From positions 1 to 64,000 of the forward strand of contig NZ_AWZU01000014.1 in the NCBI RefSeq assembly GCF_000472385.1: DNA of 64,000 nucleotides, in the 5' to 3' direction. Numbering within the stretch: the first letter of the stretch is position 1; every line of letters begins with the position of its first letter. The translations under genes were made by a program, and so were the position numbers. Below, piece after piece: positions 1 to 7,421 of the stretch. The notes under the pieces are model-generated. The model saw only the letters and a program-made list of their open reading frames with translations. It was not told the origin of the DNA and did no database searches. This stretch comes from Bradyrhizobium sp. ARR65 (GTDB lineage Bacteria > Pseudomonadota > Alphaproteobacteria > Rhizobiales > Xanthobacteraceae).

Positions 1-353
1 TCCGCCTGTACCTGTGGTCAACGCGCGCTTCGCGCAATTTCTTTGCGCGGAGGCCCCGGGTGCAGCGGCCACCCGGCCTTCCCTGCGCCCTCTGTTTCCG
101 AAGAGGGCGATGGTGACGCAAAGCTCGGACGCGAAAAGCGCCGCGAGGATGCCGGGGTGCGCCCTTTTTTGGCGCTTGAAAATTGAAACGGGAATATCCC
201 CGCGTCGTCACGGACAAGCTCGCGACAGCGAGCGCCACTCCGCGACCCATAATCACAGGATTTGGTTGTTGCGAAGAATACCTACCGAAGGAAGTCCATG
301 GACAGATCCGCGGCATGCCCCGGGGGCTTCCGCCAGGACCAACATAACCACTC
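1..353. repeat. Non-coding repeat-like stretch with hairpins
   Basis: I see no convincing gene here; the frames that are open have GC-driven composition and no family resemblance. The stretch holds an inverted repeat CGCGCAA/TTGCGCG (31-37/43-49) and a second one, CCGGGTG/CACCCGG, around 57-78. The wording of the sequence (GC-rich, 'accc ggccttccctgcgccc' type) matches my memory of a dispersed Bradyrhizobium repeat that is often mis-annotated as short proteins. That attribution is recall, not a search. The part from about 230 to 353 lies just downstream of the histidine kinase stop and shows no U-rich terminator. Confidence 0.4.
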
Positions 354-3035
354 CTATTCCGCCGCCTGCTCCAGCGGCGCGACGCGCGGCAGGATCATCT
401 GGATGCGGGTCCCGCCGCCGGGCTCGGAATCGAGATCGAGCCGGCCGCCGAGCCGGTTGGTCACGATGCTGTAGACGATATGCAGGCCAAGCCCGGTGCC
501 GCCCTGGTCGCGGCGGGTAGTGAAGAACGGATCGAAAGCACGGCGGCGTACGTCCAGACTCATGCCCACCCCGTTGTCGGAAAAAATGATCTCGACATTG
601 TCCTTGCCCGATTCGCGCGCGGAGATCTCGATCACGCCGGGGCGACCATCGGGAAAGGCATGCGCCACCGCGTTGAGGAACAGATTCGTCAGCACCTGCC
701 CGTAAGGACCGGGATAGCTGTTCATCATCAGATTGGGCTGGCAATCGACACTCAACGTCAGATTCTGCTTGCGCAGGCCCGGCCGCAGACTCATCACCAC
801 CTGCTCGGTGAGATCGGCGAGATCGAAGCTGCGCTGGTCCGAATAGTTGCGGTCGGCGGCCACCTGTTTGAACGACTGGATGAGCTCGGCGGCACGATTG
901 AGATTGGCGACGAGCTGCGACGACGCATCCTGCGTGGTGTTGAGGAAGTCCTTGAGGCTGGAGCGGCGCAGATCGCCGCGCGCCACTTCCGCGGCGAAAT
1001 TCGCTGCCTTGCGCTCCAGGGCGGACGCCACCGTGAGGCTGATACCGACGGGGTTGTTGACCTCATGCGCAACACCCGCGACCAGCCGCCCGAGCGCGGC
1101 GAGCTTCTCCGCCTCGATCAGGGAAGCCTGCGTCTCCCGCAGATTGCGCAGGGCGGTTTCGGCGGCATCACGCGCCTTCCGCATCTCCTGCTCGCCGCGC
1201 TTGCGCTCACCGATATCGAGCGCGACGGTAACGATGTGCTCGATCTCGCCTTCGGTATCGAGCAGCGGCAGCTTGTTGACCAGCCAATGCCGCAGGTTGC
1301 CGGCCGAGTCCAGATACGCCTCTTCGTAGAAGCCGAGCCCGTTTTTGGTCCTCAAGACGCGCTGGTCGTTCTCGTCGGTCTTCGCCGCGCCATAGCGCGA
1401 CATCAGGTCGGTGGTGGTGTGGCCGATGGCCTCATGAGGCTCGATATCGAAGATGCCGGCCATATAGCGGTTCATGAGCACGTAGCGCAGGTTGCGGTCC
1501 TTGACGTTGATCACCGCCGGCACGGTATCGATCACCTGCTGCAACAGGCGGCGGCCTTCGGCGATCGCATCCTCGGCGCGCTTCTGGTCGGTGATGTCGC
1601 GCACCGTCCCCTCATAGCGCACCACCTCGCCCTTGTCGTCGCGCACCGCGGTCGCACTGTCGGAAAGCCAGAGAATGCCGCCGTTGCGCTGACGCACCTG
1701 GTATTCGAAGTCGCGCACCATACCGTGCCGCTGCATCAGGCGCTTGTATTCCTCGCGGGCCTCGGGATGGACATAGACATTTTTGGAGACGTCGCCGATG
1801 CCGTTGATGAGCTGTTCGGGCGTGTCATAGCCCATCATCCGCGCCAGCGACGGATTGGCGTTGAGCAGCGCCCCGCCGGGGGTGGTGACGTAAATGCCCT
1901 CGACCGAGCCCTCGAACAATTTGCGATAGCTTTCCTCGGCAAGGCGCTGCTCGCTGAGCGCACGCAGCGCCGCCTCGCGCGCAGCATCGGCATCGACCAG
2001 GGTGCGCCGGAACACTTCGGCGGCGCGCGCGATGTCGCCGATCTCGTTCCTGATATCGGTCGCCGGGATCGAGGCGCTCTTCTCGCCGGCGGCGAGCGCG
2101 CGGATCGAGCTCGCGATCGAGGCCAGGGGACGCACGGTGCGGCGAACCACGAAGGACGCCGCGAATGTGCCGATCAGCACGCCGATGGTGGAGAGAATGA
2201 TGCTCTGCCATTTCGCTTCGGCGAGCGTACGCGCAAAATCGTGGCTCAGCACCCGCCCCCGCTTCGCGCTGAGCTCGCGCAGCAGCTCGGTCACGCGCCC
2301 GATCAGGCGCCCCTCCGCACCGAGCACGTCCTTGTCCAAGGAGGAAATCTCACTTTCCGTTCCAGCGATCGCCGCGATCGCCTGCGCATAGGCATCGGCC
2401 GCCTCGTGCAGCGCGGGATCGTCGATCGCAAGCGCCTTCATTCGTCTGGCCGCCTCCTCGGCGCGGGCGGTGTCCCTGGCGAGCAAGGCGTTGGCGATCT
2501 CGTTCTGGGCCAAGAACAGGGCGCGGCGGCTGACGCGATCAGGCGCATCGGTGACGGCTTGCTCGAAGCGGGCACGCACCGGCGGCAAAGCCGCAACCAG
2601 TTCGGCGCGACGCGAGATCAGGGTCGAGACCCGCTCGATGCCCTCGCGATAGTTCGCAAGGCGCTGACTGACGCCGTCGATCATGGCCTGCTGCTCGGGC
2701 GCGAGCTGCAGCCGCGTCTTCTTCAGGAGCATGCTCAGTTCGGAAGCGGCTTGCGCCACGCGGTCCGACTGCGCCCCAGGGTCGGTGACGAAATCGCGCG
2801 CGGCGAGCCGCAGTTCGTTCATCTGGCGGTCGATTTCGGCAGCGAGATCGCCGACATCCTGCAGCCGCTGCAACTCGCTGAAGGTGGTATCGATATGACG
2901 GATCGCAATCACGCTCGCCATGGAGATCGCGGCAATGACGGCGAGCAGCAGCAAAAAGCTGCCAAAGGTCAGTTGCCCGATCGACAGCGAAAAGGATCGG
3001 GCACGTTTCAAGAACGCCGCGAAGGCAGGTGGCAT
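354..3035 (-). CDS. Membrane PAS-PAS sensor histidine kinase (HAMP, HisKA, HATPase)
   Basis: An 893-residue inner-membrane sensor kinase that should autophosphorylate on a histidine and pass the phosphate to a response regulator. TM1 is about residues 22-45 and TM2 about 277-297. The roughly 230 residues between them are predicted helical and Ala/Glu/Arg rich, as in a periplasmic helical-bundle sensor. HAMP is about 298-350, PAS 1 about 368-480 and PAS 2 about 498-612. The H-box is AHEVNNP with His657. The ATPase domain carries the N-box (near 784-788), DNGVG (820-824) and GTGLGL (846-851). There is no receiver domain and no adjacent response regulator, so it is an orphan kinase in this window. 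The AHEVNNP H-box is the HisKA_2/NtrB-DctB-like subclass seen in many orphan PAS kinases. The signal is unknown. Confidence 0.93.
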   Translation of the reverse strand: MPPAFAAFLKRARSFSLSIGQLTFGSFLLLLAVIAAISMASVIAIRHIDTTFSELQRLQDVGDLAAEIDRQMNELRLAARDFVTDPGAQSDRVAQAASELSMLLKKTRLQLAPEQQAMIDGVSQRLANYREGIERVSTLISRRAELVAALPPVRARFEQAVTDAPDRVSRRALFLAQNEIANALLARDTARAEEAARRMKALAIDDPALHEAADAYAQAIAAIAGTESEISSLDKDVLGAEGRLIGRVTELLRELSAKRGRVLSHDFARTLAEAKWQSIILSTIGVLIGTFAASFVVRRTVRPLASIASSIRALAAGEKSASIPATDIRNEIGDIARAAEVFRRTLVDADAAREAALRALSEQRLAEESYRKLFEGSVEGIYVTTPGGALLNANPSLARMMGYDTPEQLINGIGDVSKNVYVHPEAREEYKRLMQRHGMVRDFEYQVRQRNGGILWLSDSATAVRDDKGEVVRYEGTVRDITDQKRAEDAIAEGRRLLQQVIDTVPAVINVKDRNLRYVLMNRYMAGIFDIEPHEAIGHTTTDLMSRYGAAKTDENDQRVLRTKNGLGFYEEAYLDSAGNLRHWLVNKLPLLDTEGEIEHIVTVALDIGERKRGEQEMRKARDAAETALRNLRETQASLIEAEKLAALGRLVAGVAHEVNNPVGISLTVASALERKAANFAAEVARGDLRRSSLKDFLNTTQDASSQLVANLNRAAELIQSFKQVAADRNYSDQRSFDLADLTEQVVMSLRPGLRKQNLTLSVDCQPNLMMNSYPGPYGQVLTNLFLNAVAHAFPDGRPGVIEISARESGKDNVEIIFSDNGVGMSLDVRRRAFDPFFTTRRDQGGTGLGLHIVYSIVTNRLGGRLDLDSEPGGGTRIQMILPRVAPLEQAAE

Positions 3036-3161
3036 GATAATTTGGGCCTAGGACTAAAGCCCCTATTATACGCTGTATTTTGCGCCGGCGAACATGCAGG
3101 AACCGCCCCTGCGGCGGCAAATGGGCCGATTCGGCCGAATCAGGCCTGCGCCGGTGCGGCG

Positions 3162-3962
3162 TTAACCAAGTGCGCCGACCTCGAAGACCTCGCCATCATA
3201 GCCGGCTTCGCGGGGAATGCGGAGCTGGCGGCCGCCGTTGAGCCGGGTCATCACGGGCATTACCGTGACAATCGGCTGGTCGCGGGCATCCGCCAGCGTA
3301 CCCCCGACACTCGTCTGTTTGCCCAGCTTGATCAGATTGCGCGTGGTCGGAAACGGCAGCTTGAATCGGCCGCTTTCGGCGCCCTCCAACGCCTCGCGGG
3401 GCGACAGCCAAATCGAATCGGTCGATTCCCTGCCATCATGCGCGCCGAGTTGGTCCGGCGGCGCTGCCGCGAGGAAGAACCAGGTGTCGAAGCGCTTGGG
3501 CATGCCCTCCGGCGTGATCCAATGCGCATAGGGCACGAGTTCGTCCAGCGCCAGCCAGAGCTCGTTCTCGGCCAGCACGTTCAGGAACGTGGTCTTGCCC
3601 TCGCACAACGGACCGCGGCACTCCGCCTCGATCTCTTTCGCGCGGGCGGCATCGATCAGGTCCTGCGACCCTTTCGGCCGCGCCAGCAGAATCCCGCTCT
3701 CCTCAAAGGTCTCTCGAATGGCCGCCACGCGGAAGCTCGACGCGCTCGGGTCGAGCCCCGCTCCGCCGGCATAGAGCTCCGGCCTTTCGACGATCTCCTT
3801 GTCGCCCTGGTCGATGCTGCCGCCGGGAAACACCAGCGCGCCCGAGCTGAACTCGATCTGATGGTGACGGACCATCATGAACACCTCGATGCCGCCAACT
3901 CGTGCGCTGTCGCGCAACAGCAGCGTGGTCGACGCAGGACGCGGGGCGACGATCTCAGCCAT
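3162..3962 (-). CDS. Nudix hydrolase with interrupted Nudix box (NUDT19/CoA-diphosphatase-like)
   Basis: A 266-residue Nudix-fold phosphohydrolase. The box begins FPGGSIDQGDKE and ends RETFEESGILLA, so the catalytic REUxEExGU half is intact. About 27 residues separate the G-x5-E half from the R, where the canonical box has 7. An insertion at this point is the hallmark of the animal peroxisomal CoA/acyl-CoA diphosphatase NUDT19 (family knowledge). It starts 3 bp after the stop of the DapA-family gene, so the two are almost certainly co-transcribed at the end of a beta-oxidation-like gene row. I infer a role in hydrolysing CoA or acyl-CoA pyrophosphate bonds; a generic nucleotide-diphosphate substrate remains possible. 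Confidence 0.85.
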   Translation of the reverse strand: MAEIVAPRPASTTLLLRDSARVGGIEVFMMVRHHQIEFSSGALVFPGGSIDQGDKEIVERPELYAGGAGLDPSASSFRVAAIRETFEESGILLARPKGSQDLIDAARAKEIEAECRGPLCEGKTTFLNVLAENELWLALDELVPYAHWITPEGMPKRFDTWFFLAAAPPDQLGAHDGRESTDSIWLSPREALEGAESGRFKLPFPTTRNLIKLGKQTSVGGTLADARDQPIVTVMPVMTRLNGGRQLRIPREAGYDGEVFEVGALG

Positions 3963-3965
3963 GGA

Positions 3966-4946
3966 TCATCCTGCGGCGCTCGACTGCGGCTGCAGATTGG
4001 CGCGGCGATCGAGGCGGCCAACGCGCGACAGCAGATAATCGACCTCGGCTTTTGCCGTCGGCGTGATGCTCGCGCCGGGCTTGCGCTGCGCGCTGGACGC
4101 GATGATGCCGCGCTTCTGCAGCACATATTTGCGCACGGCGAGTCCTGCGCCGGGCTGCTGCTCGTAGCGGATCAGTGGCAGGTGCGCGTCGAACAGATCG
4201 TGCGCGGCATCGCGCTGGCCTGCCTTCGACAGCTTTACCACGTCGATCAGGAGCTCGGGGAAAGCGTAGCCCGTCATCGCGCCGTCCGCGCCGCGCTCCA
4301 TCTCGAAATCCAGGAACAACCCACCATTGCCGCACAGGATCGACAGCGGCCGCAGCGAGCCATCTTTCTGGAAATTGCGCAGCGTCGAGATCTTTTCCAG
4401 CCCCGGCCAGTCCTCGTGCTTGAGCATCACGCAGGAGGGATTATCCATGACGATCTTGCGGATCACCGCCGGCGTAAAGACGACATTGAGCGTCAGCGGA
4501 TAATCCTGCAGCACCCAGGGCACGTCCTCGCCGATCGCTTCCTGCGCCTGCTTGAAGTAGTTGATGATCTGGTCGTCGGTACGCAGGCTCGGCGGCGGCG
4601 CGATCATCACGCCGGCCGCCCCGGCATCCATCGAAGCCCGTGCCAGCGAGCGCATCGAGGCAAAGCCCGGCGCCGACACGCCGACGATCACCTGCATGGA
4701 TTTTTGCCCGGAATTGGCGCGCTTGACAAAGCGGACCGCGACCTGCTCCGCCTCGGCGGCGTCGAGCTTTGGCGCTTCGCCGAGAATGCCGAGCACCGTC
4801 ACGCCTTCGCAGCCGACCTCGGCGTAAAAATCGGTGAGCCGGTCGATCGACCGCTCGTCAATGCGGCCGTCGTCGTGAAACGGCGTCGGCGCGATCGCAA
4901 AGGTACCTGCGGCCTGGGGGGTCAGCTTCGTCACGTGCGTCTCCAA
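3966..4946 (-). CDS. DapA/NanA-family TIM-barrel lyase or aldolase
   Basis: A 326-residue member of the dihydrodipicolinate synthase/N-acetylneuraminate lyase family: class I aldolases that form a Schiff base with a 2-oxo acid. The Schiff-base lysine is Lys176 (CVMLKHED) and the catalytic tyrosine is Tyr149 (LQDYPL). The usual GTTGE carboxylate-binding loop is GILGEAPKL (about 53-61), which argues against true DapA. It also carries a C-terminal extension of about 25 residues (RRANLQPQ...). It sits between a short-chain dehydrogenase and a Nudix hydrolase in a catabolic row, so a catabolic lyase or dehydratase on a 2-keto acid is more likely than lysine biosynthesis. The substrate cannot be read from sequence. 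Confidence 0.85.
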   Translation of the reverse strand: METHVTKLTPQAAGTFAIAPTPFHDDGRIDERSIDRLTDFYAEVGCEGVTVLGILGEAPKLDAAEAEQVAVRFVKRANSGQKSMQVIVGVSAPGFASMRSLARASMDAGAAGVMIAPPPSLRTDDQIINYFKQAQEAIGEDVPWVLQDYPLTLNVVFTPAVIRKIVMDNPSCVMLKHEDWPGLEKISTLRNFQKDGSLRPLSILCGNGGLFLDFEMERGADGAMTGYAFPELLIDVVKLSKAGQRDAAHDLFDAHLPLIRYEQQPGAGLAVRKYVLQKRGIIASSAQRKPGASITPTAKAEVDYLLSRVGRLDRRANLQPQSSAAG

Positions 4947-4953
4947 TCTCTTC

Positions 4954-5032
4954 CGTCATTTCGGGGCACGCGAAGCGTGAACCCGGAATCTCGAGGTTCC
5001 GGGTTCGATGCTTCGCATCGCCCCGGAACGAC
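4954..5032. repeat. Palindromic intergenic repeat, family A copy 1
   Basis: The inner stem AACCCGGAA (4980-4988) pairs with TTCCGGGTT (4997-5005), and outer arms GTCATTTCGGGG / CCCCGGAACGAC flank it. A closely similar element lies at 5941-6020. Both copies sit directly 3' of a gene in the minus-strand catabolic row, where they could form mRNA hairpins. No mobility gene is attached. Confidence 0.8.
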
Positions 5033-5038
5033 AACCCA

Positions 5039-5917
5039 TCAAAACCTCCGCGCCGACTTCTTGATCTCCTCGTCTGAGAAGAAGATCTCGCGCGCGTGCT
5101 CCACAATGTCCTGCGCCTTCCAGCCGGTGTGCGGCGGTTTCCAGCCTTCCATCTCCATCATGCGCATTTCGCGCACGCCGCGCGGGCCGGAAACGCCGAG
5201 CACCTTGCCGGTTTGGCCGCCCGACAATTCGCTCACCATGTATAGCACGGCCGGCGCGATCCCGTCCGGTCCCAAAGCGGCGCCAGGGTTCTCTTTATAT
5301 CGGGGCAGGTCTGCCGTCATGCGGGTCAGCGCGCCCGGCGCGAGCGTCCAGACCCGGATGTTGTATTTGCGTCCCTCGATGGCGAGCACGTTGGAAAAGC
5401 CCCAGATGCCGCCCTTGGCGGCGCCGTAATTGCTTTGGCCGAAATTGCCGATGAGGCCGGACGTGGAGGACGTATTGACGATGACGCCACCGCCATTCTC
5501 GCGCATCCAGCGGAATACCGGGAGCGTGGCGCAGAAGGTGCCCTTCAGGTGCACCTTGATGACCTTGTCCCAGTCCTCCTCGTTGGACTTCGCAAAGGTC
5601 TGGTCGCGCAAGATGCCGGCATTGTTGACGAGGATGTCCGCACGGCCGAAATGCCTAATCGCGTCGTCGAAGATCGACTGGCCGCCTTGCATGGTCGAGA
5701 TGTCCGCGCCATTGGCGACAGCGCGGCCGCCCTCGGCCCTGATCGCCTCCACCACCTTCTCAGCCATCGACTTGTCGGCGCCGGAACCATCGCGGGGACC
5801 GCCGAGATCGTTGACCACAACCGCCGCGCCTTCGCGCGCAAACAGCTTTGCATACGCCTCGCCTAACCCGCCGCCCGCACCGGTGATCAGCGCCACCTTA
5901 CCGTCGAGCAATCCCAT
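5039..5917 (-). CDS. Short-chain dehydrogenase, MFE-2 (3R)-hydroxyacyl-CoA dehydrogenase-like
   Basis: A 292-residue SDR. The NAD(P)-binding motif is TGAGGGLG near residues 12-19, the structural NNAG motif is present (LVNNAGIL), and the catalytic Tyr/Lys pair is YGAAKGG preceded by the serine of NTSSTSG. The segment VVVNDLGGPRDGSG and the following KVVEAIRAEGG closely resemble the dehydrogenase domain of peroxisomal multifunctional enzyme type 2. The neighbouring MaoC gene supplies the hydratase-2 half of such an enzyme, so the pair looks like a split MFE-2 acting on (3R)-hydroxyacyl-CoA. The C-terminal 60 residues extend past the usual SDR core. Confidence 0.88.
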   Translation of the reverse strand: MGLLDGKVALITGAGGGLGEAYAKLFAREGAAVVVNDLGGPRDGSGADKSMAEKVVEAIRAEGGRAVANGADISTMQGGQSIFDDAIRHFGRADILVNNAGILRDQTFAKSNEEDWDKVIKVHLKGTFCATLPVFRWMRENGGGVIVNTSSTSGLIGNFGQSNYGAAKGGIWGFSNVLAIEGRKYNIRVWTLAPGALTRMTADLPRYKENPGAALGPDGIAPAVLYMVSELSGGQTGKVLGVSGPRGVREMRMMEMEGWKPPHTGWKAQDIVEHAREIFFSDEEIKKSARRF

Positions 5918-5940
5918 GCTGTCCTCCCGATTTTGTGGGT

Positions 5941-6020
5941 GTCATTCCGGGATGGTCCGAAGGACGAGACCCGGAACCTCGAGATTCCGGGTTCGCGCTA
6001 TCGCGCACCCCGGAATGACG
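5941..6020. repeat. Palindromic intergenic repeat, family A copy 2
   Basis: Outer arms GTCATTCCGGG (5941-5951) and CCCCGGAATGAC (about 6008-6019) enclose an inner stem ACCCGGAA / TTCCGGGT (5969-5976 / 5985-5992). It belongs to the same family as 4954-5032. It lies between the SDR start and the MaoC stop, inside a likely operon. Confidence 0.8.
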
Positions 6021-6023
6021 ACG

Positions 6024-6884
6024 TTAACCGAGCACCGTCATGCCGTTCTTGATGACCGTGACGCCGCGCGCCTTCACCTTGGCCTCGAACGAGATCACGT
6101 TTCCATCCTTCCACATCTCCAGCGTCACGGTTTCGCCGGGATAGACCGGCGACGAAAAGCGCGCCGCGTGGCGCTTGAAAGCGCTAGGATCGTAGTCAGC
6201 ATAGGTCTGAAGAATACCGCGGCAGGTGATGCCATAAGTGCACATGCCGTGCAGGATCGGCTTTGGAAAACCCGCGCGCCTGGCGAATTCCGGGTCGGAG
6301 TGCAGCGGGTTGCGGTCGCCGCAGAGACGATAGATCAGCGCCTGGTCCGGCCGGGTCGAGATGTCGATGGTCCTGTCGGGCCTGCGGTCCGGCACCTCGT
6401 GCGGCTCGGGCTGGCCTTCCGACGGTCCGCCAAAGCCGCCGTCGCCGCGGGCGAAACGGGAGGCGACCAGCGTTGCCAGCGGTTCACCATCAGCGTTCCT
6501 CAACACGGTCTGGTGCCGGATCACCGCGCCTTTGTCCTTGCCTTTGTCATAGACGGCGAGCACCGAAGAATCAGCGGTGATGTGCGCCGCAGTCTGAAGC
6601 GGCTTATGGAAGGTGATGTCGCGCTCGCCGTCGACCACCATGACGCGATTGAGATTCATCTCGCCGGGCCCAGCGCCCCAGGCCGCAACGGAGGCAAAGG
6701 TCGGCACCACTTTCAGCGGGCGCGGCGTGGCGGCCGCCTCGTTGACGAAGGCGAGTTCCTTCTCATCCAGCGGATCGGCGCCCATTCCGATGCCGTAGGC
6801 GTAGAGCATCACCTCGCGATCGGTGTAGCTGTATTTCTGGCCGAGATTTTTCAGGGCCATCAGCTCTTCGTATTTGATCGGCAT
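6024..6884 (-). CDS. MaoC-family 2-enoyl-CoA hydratase (hydratase-2, double hot-dog)
   Basis: A 286-residue protein with two hot-dog folds, the length and layout of hydratase 2 from multifunctional enzyme type 2. The active-site segment of the second hot-dog is seen as YRLCGDRNPLHSDPEFA followed by FPKPILHG, containing the catalytic Asp and His of R-specific enoyl-CoA hydratases. The predicted reaction is hydration of trans-2-enoyl-CoA to (3R)-hydroxyacyl-CoA, the substrate of the downstream SDR. It lies 3' of DUF35 and thiolase genes with a 147-bp gap that carries palindromic repeats. Confidence 0.9.
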   Translation of the reverse strand: MPIKYEELMALKNLGQKYSYTDREVMLYAYGIGMGADPLDEKELAFVNEAAATPRPLKVVPTFASVAAWGAGPGEMNLNRVMVVDGERDITFHKPLQTAAHITADSSVLAVYDKGKDKGAVIRHQTVLRNADGEPLATLVASRFARGDGGFGGPSEGQPEPHEVPDRRPDRTIDISTRPDQALIYRLCGDRNPLHSDPEFARRAGFPKPILHGMCTYGITCRGILQTYADYDPSAFKRHAARFSSPVYPGETVTLEMWKDGNVISFEAKVKARGVTVIKNGMTVLG

Positions 6885-6910
6885 TTTTGCTGTTTTCCTC
6901 CGCTCCCTCT

Positions 6911-7026
6911 CTTCCTCATGATGAGAAGGCGCTTCGCGCCGTCTCGAACCATGAGGAAGCCCGTATCCTACCAGCGTGTCCTCATCCTTCGAGACGCGCG
7001 CTTAGGCGCGCTCCTCAGGACGAGGT
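6911..7026. repeat. Two adjacent palindromic repeats, family B
   Basis: The first palindrome (about 6912-6957) runs TCCTCATGATGAGAAGGCGC to CATGAGGA around a GGCGC/GCGCC core. The second (about 6978-7024) runs GTCCTCATCCTTCGAGACGC to CTCAGGACGAGG. Both are typical imperfect rhizobial intergenic palindromes. They fill the space between the DUF35 stop and the MaoC start. Confidence 0.7.
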
Positions 7027-7031
7027 TCCGG

Positions 7032-7421
7032 CTACACCGGCGTGAAAAACGGCAGCGGTGCGCCCTCGGTCGGCTTGAACACCACCTTTACCTTCTGCCC
7101 GATTTTCAATTTCTCGATGTCGCAGTCGACGAAATTGGTCTGCAGCGACGGCCCTTCCTTCAGAGTGACATAGCCGATGGCGTAAGGGCCTGTCGGCGAT
7201 TTGCGCATCAGGCTGAAGGTGTAGATCGTACCCTCGCCCGCACTTTCCTCCCACACAGTTTTGTCCGAAAAGCAGAACGGGCAGATCGAGCGCGGGAAGT
7301 AGTGCGCTTCGCCACAGGCGGTGCAGCGCTTGATCAGGAATTTGCCTTGGGCCGCCGCCTCCCAGAACGGCTTCGTCTCAGGATTGGTGACGGGCGCCAG
7401 ATATTTTCTCGCTTCGGTCAT
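7032..7421 (-). CDS. DUF35 Zn-ribbon/OB-fold acyl-CoA-binding partner of the thiolase
   Basis: A 129-residue protein with an N-terminal rubredoxin-like zinc ribbon, Cys33-x2-Cys36 and Cys47-x2-Cys50, followed by an OB fold. DUF35 proteins are obligate partners of SCP-x-type thiolases and of Ltp-type acyl-CoA aldolases, where they help bind the acyl-CoA (family knowledge). The start codon directly abuts the stop codon of the thiolase gene, so the pair is translationally coupled and should form one complex. Confidence 0.92.
   Translation of the reverse strand: MTEARKYLAPVTNPETKPFWEAAAQGKFLIKRCTACGEAHYFPRSICPFCFSDKTVWEESAGEGTIYTFSLMRKSPTGPYAIGYVTLKEGPSLQTNFVDCDIEKLKIGQKVKVVFKPTEGAPLPFFTPV

Noticed and set aside
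14..520. A 168-codon plus-strand frame at the left end.
   Set aside because: It overlaps the 3' end of the histidine kinase, has skewed composition and resembles spurious proteins from a dispersed repeat.
3966..4946. True dihydrodipicolinate synthase (dapA).
   Set aside because: The GTTGE loop is replaced by GILGEAP, the gene lies in a catabolic row, and the protein has a C-terminal extension, so lysine biosynthesis is unlikely.
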